Source: Amoeboradix gromovi
Lineage: Eukaryota > Sanchytriomycota > Sanchytriomycetes > Sanchytriales > Sanchytriaceae
NCBI GenBank assembly: GCA_018985225.1
Contig: JADGIF010000074.1
Location: forward strand, 1-23,341
Reading direction: 5' to 3'
Length of the DNA stretch: 23,341 nucleotides
Positions 17,166 through 23,341 of the stretch are shown here, in pieces (the first letter of the stretch is position 1; each line of letters starts with the position of its first letter). The notes under the pieces were generated by a model. That model was not told the DNA's origin, did not search any database, and saw only the letters and a list, made by a program, of their open reading frames with translations. The translations under genes were made by a program, and so were the position numbers.

Positions 17166-17470
17166 TACATTACAACAATGAAAGATTTTTGTTATTAATA
17201 AACAAACGTCCTTTAAGTAAAATAGACTCTTCACATTGATTATAATCAAGTCTTGCCACTTTTTCTTGTAGTAAAAAACGAGTGCCTAATCGGTTTGTAG
17301 CCAATAGACATTAATCAATTGAATTTAAAAGTGACCTTGATTCATTAGTTGTGCTATTGTTGTGCCCTTATTACTTTTCGAAAAGAATCGCTAAATTTTC
17401 GTTTCTCTTATGCTTTTACGATCTTCACTGAAATCTTTGATTTTTCAAAGATTCAGCGACTTGCTTCTCC
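17166..17470. other. Intergenic AT-rich stretch downstream of Fanzor relic 2
   Basis: No gene or tRNA was recognised. The only structure seen is the hairpin at 17432-17453. In the orientation of the adjacent Fanzor relic this is its 3' flank, where such elements encode their guide RNA scaffold, so a relic of that RNA could lie here. That is inference from family knowledge. Confidence 0.35.
17432..17453. repeat. Perfect 9-bp inverted repeat, T4 loop
   Basis: AATCTTTGA-TTTT-TCAAAGATT forms a 9-bp stem with a 4-nt loop. It lies 17 bp beyond the stop codon of Fanzor relic 2 in that gene's orientation. It could be an element-end or guide-RNA hairpin, a terminator-like structure, or chance in AT-rich DNA. 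Confidence 0.6.
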
Positions 17471-17876
17471 TTAAAAGTCCGGATTTCCGAGAAAATCGAG
17501 AATTCTTACAGAGAAACTAGCAGTGCTAGATGCTCCGTTACAGCGATTGCCCAAGTTTGCACTACCCTGAGGCGGGATTGAATAAGGATGCAGATACTTG
17601 ATGCATATGTTCCTTGCTGCCATATGGTCTCTATCTATCTCCAAATGACACTTTGTGCAGGTTCAGGTTTCTAAGTTGGTTTTCTTTAGAGTACCACACC
17701 TTGTACATGTCTGACTAGTAAATGCTTCATTACATTCCACCATCGTCTTTCCTCTTTGCTTACACTTGAACTTCAAGCGTTCCTTGAATAAGTTGTATAG
17801 ACATCTCTTTCCTGGCGTCGAAAGACATCAAATTGCTCCATGCTTGGGCCAGTTCCTCAACGATGATCAGTTTATG
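17471..17876 (-). pseudogene. TnpB/Fanzor-like RNA-guided nuclease relic 2 (C-terminal half)
   Basis: Read on the minus strand it begins KLIIVEELAQAW, resembling RuvC-II (hydrophobic strand then E). It shifts one base near 17790, then reads LFKERLKFKCKQRGKTMVEC and EAFTSQTCTRCG, followed by a Lys-rich loop. After an in-frame TGA (17663-17665) come TCTKCHLEIDRDHMAARNI and a C-terminal tail ending at TAA (17471-17473). The order E-x-x-TS-x-x-CxxCG ... CxxC ... DRD-xx-AARNI is diagnostic of the zinc finger and RuvC-III of TnpB/IS607-OrfB and their eukaryotic Fanzor relatives. The RuvC-I half is not found upstream. One frameshift and one stop make it inactive. Intact relatives are RNA-guided DNA endonucleases spread with transposons. 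Confidence 0.82.
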
Positions 17877-18125
17877 CTTTACCTATTACTTATTTCTTTA
17901 GATTCAATTTACCATTTGTGAAAAGAAAGAATATCGAGTATTTGAGCTATTGGAAAAATCTGGACAAGTCATGGTATTGTATAAAAATACATACAAATTC
18001 GCGATAAATAATTTATTCAAGAAATCAATCGAGCAGTTCCATACGTTTGTAATTAACTTGAGGATAAGTGCCAGCCTTGAAGCTAAAGAGAAATTATTTC
18101 TGTTACTAATGTTACATTGTGTTAT
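17877..18125. other. Spacer between Fanzor relic 2 and SEN1 3' end
   Basis: No RuvC-I motif or other Fanzor N-terminal sequence was found here. A plus-strand open run (about 17900-18201, first ATG 17950) reads EKKEYRVFELLEKSGQVMVL and continues antisense into the last SEN1 exon. It has protein-like, lysine-rich composition but no motif I recognise, and may be chance. Confidence 0.35.
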
Positions 18126-21100
18126 TTATTTGAACAAGTTCTTGTATTTTGCGTTCTTGTCTGTAATTCGAGGCGGCATAGTTCCCGTAATATTGTCTTG
18201 ATCTTTCGCATAATCCAATAATTCTTTCCAGAAATCATTTTCTAATAACGATTGTGCATTCCCCACTACATACAAAGAATACTTGGCTCTAGTTAATGCC
18301 ACATTCATTCTTCTTATATCCTTCAAGAATCCTACACTCTTACTTCTCGAGTATCCACGAACTGTACTTAATATAATAATGTCTGACTCTTGTCCCTGAT
18401 ATCCATCGATGGAGCTGATTCTTACTGTATTTAATATATCAGTCCCAAATGATCTTCGCAGTTCATTTCCAATCAGCCTAACCTGTGATTTGTAGGGCGA
18501 TATAATACTGATTTTATCTTTGAACTAAGTGAAGTAAAAGTACATTAATTTCTGGATATGTATACGCTATGTATTTTATCAAATCCACTACTGCTGCTGC
18601 TTCTTTGGCGTTACTCAATGATTTGTTATGATTGTTATGGCTACCTTTGATATCAAAGAATCTAAATGGTCCCAAATATCTGTTATTGTGCCATTCCTTT
18701 GTCCATTTGACAAGATCTACGCCGTCTGTTATTTTGTTACCGTAAAACAGCTTACTTGGAAATCTGCTGATATCAGGATGCATTCTGTACTGCACACTAA
18801 GTAATTCACTTTTGTCCGTGTTTTGATTGTACAATCTATCGAATAAACTTTGCTCATAGTTGTAGTCTTTTGCTATTCTACTTATTACAGTCGGTGGCAA
18901 CTGTTTATGGTCACCGACTAAGACACAGTTTTCGCATCCATGTTGCAATGGAATCAGACTAGACAACTCTACACTTTGCGCTGCCTCATCAATAACTACA
19001 TATTTCCAAACCACTCCTGACTTCTTTAAGAAGTCGTGACCACTACCAGTTAATGTGCAACACACGATATTGGCTTCTTTTAGTATCTCATTCCTTATCT
19101 TTTGTTTACTGTCTTCATTGGACACACTCTTTTGCCTTTTGCTCTTTAGCTTGTCTATCTGGTGTTTGTATTTAAGAATCTCACTCTTCTCTAAACTTGT
19201 ACGGTTGACTGCTGGAATAGCTTGCAGTATTGCCATCTTATTAGTTAATAATTTCTCATTGTCTTCAATCATAGAGCTCGCTTTATCTTCTATTCTGCTA
19301 TTTAATATACTATCCAAGGACACGTGCTGCAAGTCCTTGCTAATTTGATCAACCACACCTAGCCTAACAATTAGCGGATATATTTTCTTGCCGTTAGAAT
19401 CATAAAGCCCAGGCAGCAATCTCTTGATTATAACATCAATGGCTGCATTGCTAGGTGCACAGACTAGTACAGTACCATTCATTTTTATAGATCCCATAGT
19501 ACTACCTGGAGCGTTGATTCTGTTTCCTTTGCTTGGGGGATGCAGTAGAAAACAGTTGATGATGCTAGATATAGTCATAGTCTTGCCCGTACCGGGTGGC
19601 CCTTGAATTAAGGAAAATCCTTTGGCCCTAGAAACGCTGTTTATAACAGCAGTAGATTGGGGTTTATTCAGCTTATGTGCGCTACAAATTGCCTGCAACT
19701 TAGATAATTGCCTATCGTTATATTTTATAGGACGTATAACGGCATTTAATATGTCATTGATTAATGGGAACTTTGCTGATTTACCAAATGCATTAAATTC
19801 ACGAATACTTGTAGTGCAGCTATATATCTTGGTTAAGTTCAATTTTGTGTCGATATTGCAAGTACGCTGAACCAATTTCTCATGTGCTTTGATTCTCACT
19901 TTTAACTTGTTCTTGAAAAAATTAGAATTCTCCACAAACCCCAAATATTCCTTAAACTCATCATTAGTATTTAAAATCTGGATAGCTACTACATCATTCT
20001 CTAGCAAGACACGCGCACTTTCGTCCAATTCACATGTGATTATACTAAAATCATCTATAGACTCGATATACTCTACCTTAGTGCTAAAATGCACAAAGTA
20101 TTCGCCATCCTCCTCTTTACATTGCTGTATGGACTCATAGAGTTCATAGTATATTAATGGTTGATATATATCATGATACTCATTTATATCTTTAAACTTA
20201 CTTGGTACTTGAACAGGCTCATCAAAGGTCAAATTAGTGAATAGAGATTTATAACTTGGTAGTATTGTATTTTTAGATATATCCCAGGCCAGAACTTGCT
20301 TTAGTAAAGTAGACAATGCTAGCTCAGGCGTTTTAATGCTGTTGAATGAATGATGAGGCTCAGGCTTTACCATTTTTACAGAATAATCAGGTTTATATCG
20401 TTTCACGATGTTGTCAGTATCTACATACTTTGCTTCCCTTTTAAACGGTACTAAATGTTCATTAACGCTGCTATCACTGCTTAATTCAACCATTTCTTGC
20501 CGCTCTTCATGGGCATGTGTTTTTACAGCATTTCTATTGATAACATCATTTACTGGTGTGCGATCGGAATTATAGATATCAGGCAGTTGGTAGAGAACAG
20601 CCTCACTCGTGTTCTCATCATTGTTCGTTATAAACTCCATACAGTTCTTATATCCAAGCACCTTGGTTTTCAAGACCTCTCTTAACTCCGAATCAGCTAC
20701 AGGATACACAGTTTCTATCAGATACAATGGTGAATAAAACTTTGAGTATAATGAGGTTACACTAGACTGCCAAGAATCGGTATTTTGGACATATATGCCC
20801 GCCAAATTTATGATTTGTTGTTTTACAAATTCAATCAAACTTTTGAGTTCCTGTTGCATAGGCAAATTAGATACCGGAAAAAACAATTTTGTCATGTTCA
20901 ACAGTCCAGCCAATAAATTGAGGTGCAGGATGTGAACATTGAGCAAAATTTCAGACCCATCCACTTGAAGGAACAGATCGGTACAAAATTCAAAAATACC
21001 AGAACAATTTAACAAGACGTCTGCATAATAGTGACCCTGATTAAGCAGTTTATAAGTAGAGTTAAAGAAATCTGTCAAACAGTTTAAGAACTTTGCGCTA

Positions 21101-22584
21101 TTTGATTTATAAATAAGGTTTAGTTCATTTGACTCTATCCCAGATTCAGAATACCTGAACAGATATGCCACATTACCAACTAGTTCGTTAAAAAATGATA
21201 ATCCTATTAGAGTATCCCCTATAGAAGACAATTGCGAACCATCAATAGTCGGATCAAGATTCGAAATTGCTTTTTTAATCAAGATGTTACAATGTAACTG
21301 TAATTTAGATAAGCTATGTTTTCTTATAGTGGGGTAGATATAAATGTCCTTTAAGCAGGACAAAATAATTTTTTGTTGCTCTAAAGAAGCATTCTTGTAA
21401 ACGAGTTCAAATGAAAAAGAAGATAAAACAGTCTCTACAACAGCAACTCTCTCTTTAGACACTTTACCACCCGTAAATATAACAGAAATGCACTCTTTTA
21501 CAATGCCAAGGCACTTCATTAAAAGACTGTACTGATTTTGCGAAAAAGGGGAGTTATTTAAGATGTACAAGGAATCAGAATAAAATGATTGGGAGAAGGA
21601 AGTTGACTCGATTTCTTCAACCAGCTTGCTATAAAGCTTATCCGATAGCATCGTTTTGAAGTTACCTTTTATATGAGGATTGTTCAAAAAAGCTGCAATT
21701 TTATCTGATGAGATTGAAGAGTACAGATCTAGATCAGTAAAGAACTCATTTGTATAGTCGCTTTGCTCATGCTCAGGTATGTTTGTGTTTGCAATTGTAT
21801 TTAAAAGGGTTGAGATATCAATGGTAGTGAAACTCGCAGAATAAAGAAATTCCATTATTTTTGACAGGGACCTCGAGTTAGGCAACTTAGATAAAAAAGT
21901 GTCTAGCTTGTAGCTATCAACCACAGTCTTTAATGCAGCTGTGTTCAGTATTGATAGCATAGAATAGAGACAGGAGATGATGTTATCCGGTGCTGTATCT
22001 AGTTTGAAGATTCCAGGCAAAGATGACGATTTACTATCAAGAACGCTGATCATGTACTTGAAATACTTATCAGTATTTTCTATGAACTCATCTGCATTCA
22101 AATCTTTAAACTTGGATATATACCGCATCCCAAAAGATTTGCAATATTTGTCAGGAAGAAGCAACATAAAGGAAATGCCATTTAAAAATTTGGGATTTAA
22201 AGGAAAATTATCTACAGCTTTGTTCAATATATTGAGTTCTTTAAATTTCTGGATAAAAGGTTGGTTAACCCACAAAGGGTCACGAAAAATAGCAATAAAG
22301 CAAGTGGCCAAGTCCAATGGATCTGAGTTTCGGAGAATTGGTAAGCACCTTCTTAGTTCCAAGTCTCTTAGTAACTCCCTCACACTAGAATCCTTGATTT
22401 GATCAACGACGTCATAAAATGAAATAGTACAGGATATACAGTTTGATAGTACAACCTTTAGTTTTTCCTTGATTCTGTTCCCGAGAACCTTATCATCTAG
22501 TTTAAAAAGCATGTCGATTGCTTCACCTTTGGTTTCTTTAATACAATACCAATGATTCTGTCTAAATATGTGAGTTGAACTCAT
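18126..22584 (-). CDS. SEN1: Sen1/senataxin-type RNA-DNA helicase (two exons)
   Basis: Exon 1 is 22584-18544 and exon 2 is 18524-18126 (minus strand), 1,479 residues after removing 19 nt. The N-terminal ~650 residues are helical, as in the SEN1_N domain. The superfamily 1 Upf1-like helicase follows: Q-motif region NKPQSTAVINSV, Walker A GPPGTGKT at 995-1002, Walker B DEAAQS near 1199, motif III GDHKQLPPTV, and motif IV region QYRMHPDISRFPSKLFYG. Exon 2 supplies ISIISPYKSQ, SSIDGYQGQESD (motif V) and RRMNVALTRAK (motif VI). Without the splice the protein would stop at 1,356 residues and lack motifs V and VI. Sen1 terminates noncoding transcription and resolves R-loops in the nucleus. It is shorter than yeast Sen1 (2,231). 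The start is the first Met, MSSTHIFRQNHWYC. Helicase identity is near certain; Sen1 is favoured over Upf1 by the N-terminal domain and motifs. Confidence 0.93.
18525..18543 (-). other. Candidate 19-nt spliceosomal intron in SEN1
   Basis: On the minus strand GTACTTTTACTTCACTTAG interrupts the helicase frame after ...YPEIN. Removing exactly these 19 nt (phase 0) joins to FKDKISIISPYKSQ, the expected Sen1 sequence, and makes the total a multiple of three. No other GT-AG choice nearby restores both frame and homology; the next AG would give 26 nt and the wrong frame. No clear branch-point consensus is present. Confidence 0.7.
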
Positions 22585-22944
22585 TAAGGAGGTTTTGTAG
22601 TAAAATTAAATTTTCAAGAACGTAGGACATGCTAAATGAAAAGAGCGGAAAACTCTGAAATGATTACAGATACAAAAGTGGAGTTTTCTTATTAGATGGC
22701 CAACATTTCATCAAAAGATCCCAAAACCCTGGTGTGCAGGTCCTAGCATAAATTGTACCTCCAGTACAATTTTTAGTAAAACAATAAAACTCAAGAATTG
22801 TAGACCTGGCACAAACAGAATCTATGCTGGGACACACAGTGTCCACAAAATATGAAATAAGATGATGTTAAAAAGCAAGACGTCAATGTGACATTGATGA
22901 CGCAGGTATATACACAAAAGAAAGGGCCATTGTGGTATACCTAA
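22585..22944. other. Intergenic region upstream of SEN1
   Basis: These 360 bp hold the SEN1 5' flank. I see no tRNA. A minus-strand ORF of 60 codons (22664-22846) is Cys-rich (MDTVCPSIDSVCARST...) and unrecognised, with a hydrophobic-plus-cysteine composition that may be chance. Inverted repeats occur at 22750-22772 and around 22825-22840 (GGACAC-ACA-GTGTCC). Confidence 0.35.
22750..22772. repeat. Perfect 9-bp inverted repeat, 5-nt loop
   Basis: AAATTGTAC-CTCCA-GTACAATTT forms a 9-bp stem. With the second palindrome GGACAC-ACA-GTGTCC some 70 bp further on, it sits in the SEN1 upstream region. Function is unknown. Confidence 0.6.
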
Positions 22945-23148
22945 CAAGAAATTGGTGTATCCGCTTGGTTGAAAATCATTGATACTGCCTGTCAGATTTT
23001 AGAATATCCAAAGATTGGTTTAGCTGTCACGGAAGGAATATCAAGTAGAAGAGCATTCAGGGTCTCGCAGAGGTTCAAGGTATGCCAGTGTTCACAATGC
23101 GATGTAGTCGTAGATAGAGATGTGAATGAGAGTTGCAGCAGTCTTTAA
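22945..23148 (+). pseudogene. TnpB/Fanzor-like relic 3, zinc-finger and RuvC-III piece
   Basis: This open stretch of 67 codons without a usable Met ends at TAA 23146-23148. It reads VTEGISSRR, then RFKVCQCSQCDVVVDRDVNES. The spacing E-xx-SS ... CxxC ... DRD-VN matches the end of TnpB-family nucleases (ypS/TSK ... CxxC ... DRDvNAA), with RuvC-III DRD at 23113-23121. The first zinc-binding CxxC is missing and the segment between E and DRD is three residues shorter than in relic 2, so it is degraded. DRDVN differs from DRDHM of relics 1 and 2, suggesting another lineage of the family. No RuvC-I or RuvC-II is visible. The last ~190 bp of the window show nothing I recognise. Confidence 0.5.
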
Positions 23149-23341
23149 GTTGTAGAAAGCCACTGAGAAATGGCGAAAGATATGGCAAGCAAGAAGGATT
23201 AGCGATAGGAAGTAGTTGAGACTAAGCGTAGGTGATACCATATGGGATATGTTGAAAGACTATTTACAGATCTTTCAGCCATCCGCTTTAATTGCTTGTC
23301 CGATTTTTATAGAACGTGTCAACATCGCTGAAATTTAAGAA

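Noticed and set aside
18126-18326. Separate small gene containing RRMNVALTRAK
   Set aside because: It is the C-terminal helicase motif VI of SEN1, joined to exon 1 through the 19-nt candidate intron.
18514-18543. Programmed frameshift or plain pseudogene in SEN1
   Set aside because: A single frameshift would leave six extra residues between YPEIN and the conserved motif, whereas exact GT-AG excision gives a gap-free match. The rest of the gene is intact.
22664-22846. Cys-rich 60-codon ORF on the minus strand
   Set aside because: No recognisable domain or promoter and not clearly linked to a gene. Described only under the intergenic entry.
1-23341. tRNA, rRNA or CRISPR arrays
   Set aside because: No T-loop-like GGTTCRA with matching acceptor stem was seen in the intergenic regions, and the only tandem array (13-bp units) has no spacers.

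Overview
The window looks like a compact, AT-rich, intron-poor nuclear fungal genome. It carries a class II myosin tail, a septin, an Mdm1-type PX protein, a PX-PH phospholipase D, a cytosolic PheRS alpha subunit, a CIA1 WD40 protein and a Sen1-type helicase. Septin, myosin II and PX-PH-PLD together point to fungi or close relatives. TnpB/Fanzor-like relics and a candidate 19-nt intron make an early-diverging or otherwise unusual lineage plausible, but I cannot place the species.

Layout. 1-5.4 kb: the 3' part of the myosin II heavy chain gene (+), convergent with a divergent septin (-), 23 bp between stop codons. 5.4-6.6 kb: a mobile-DNA island with the C-terminal end of a Fanzor-like gene (-), cut off exactly where a 654-bp terminal-inverted-repeat (TIR) element begins. 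That element holds a conserved TATA block, a 13-bp minisatellite and a 58-codon two-CxxC protein. 6.6-12.0 kb: MDM1-like (+) convergent with FRS2 (-), which is head-to-head with CIA1 (+) across only 23 bp. 12.0-13.4 kb: a decayed gene with an F-box-like start, interrupted by a second, internally deleted 399-bp copy of the TIR element. 13.4-17.2 kb: SPO14/PLD1 (-), a leucine-rich-repeat relic (-) just upstream of it, and a tandem CCCH zinc-finger gene (+). 17.2-18.1 kb: a second, longer Fanzor relic (-) with RuvC-II-like, zinc-finger and RuvC-III motifs. 18.1-22.6 kb: SEN1 (-), whose last helicase motifs are reached only by removing a 19-nt GT-AG segment. 22.6-23.3 kb: a third, different TnpB/Fanzor-like zinc-finger relic (+).

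The intact genes are housekeeping genes (cytokinesis: myosin II and septin; membranes: MDM1 and PLD; translation: FRS2; Fe-S delivery: CIA1; transcription termination/R-loops: SEN1) and form no pathway or operon. The unusual content lies between them: a small TIR family encoding a tiny zinc-ribbon-like protein, recurrent Fanzor debris, and evidence for extremely short introns.
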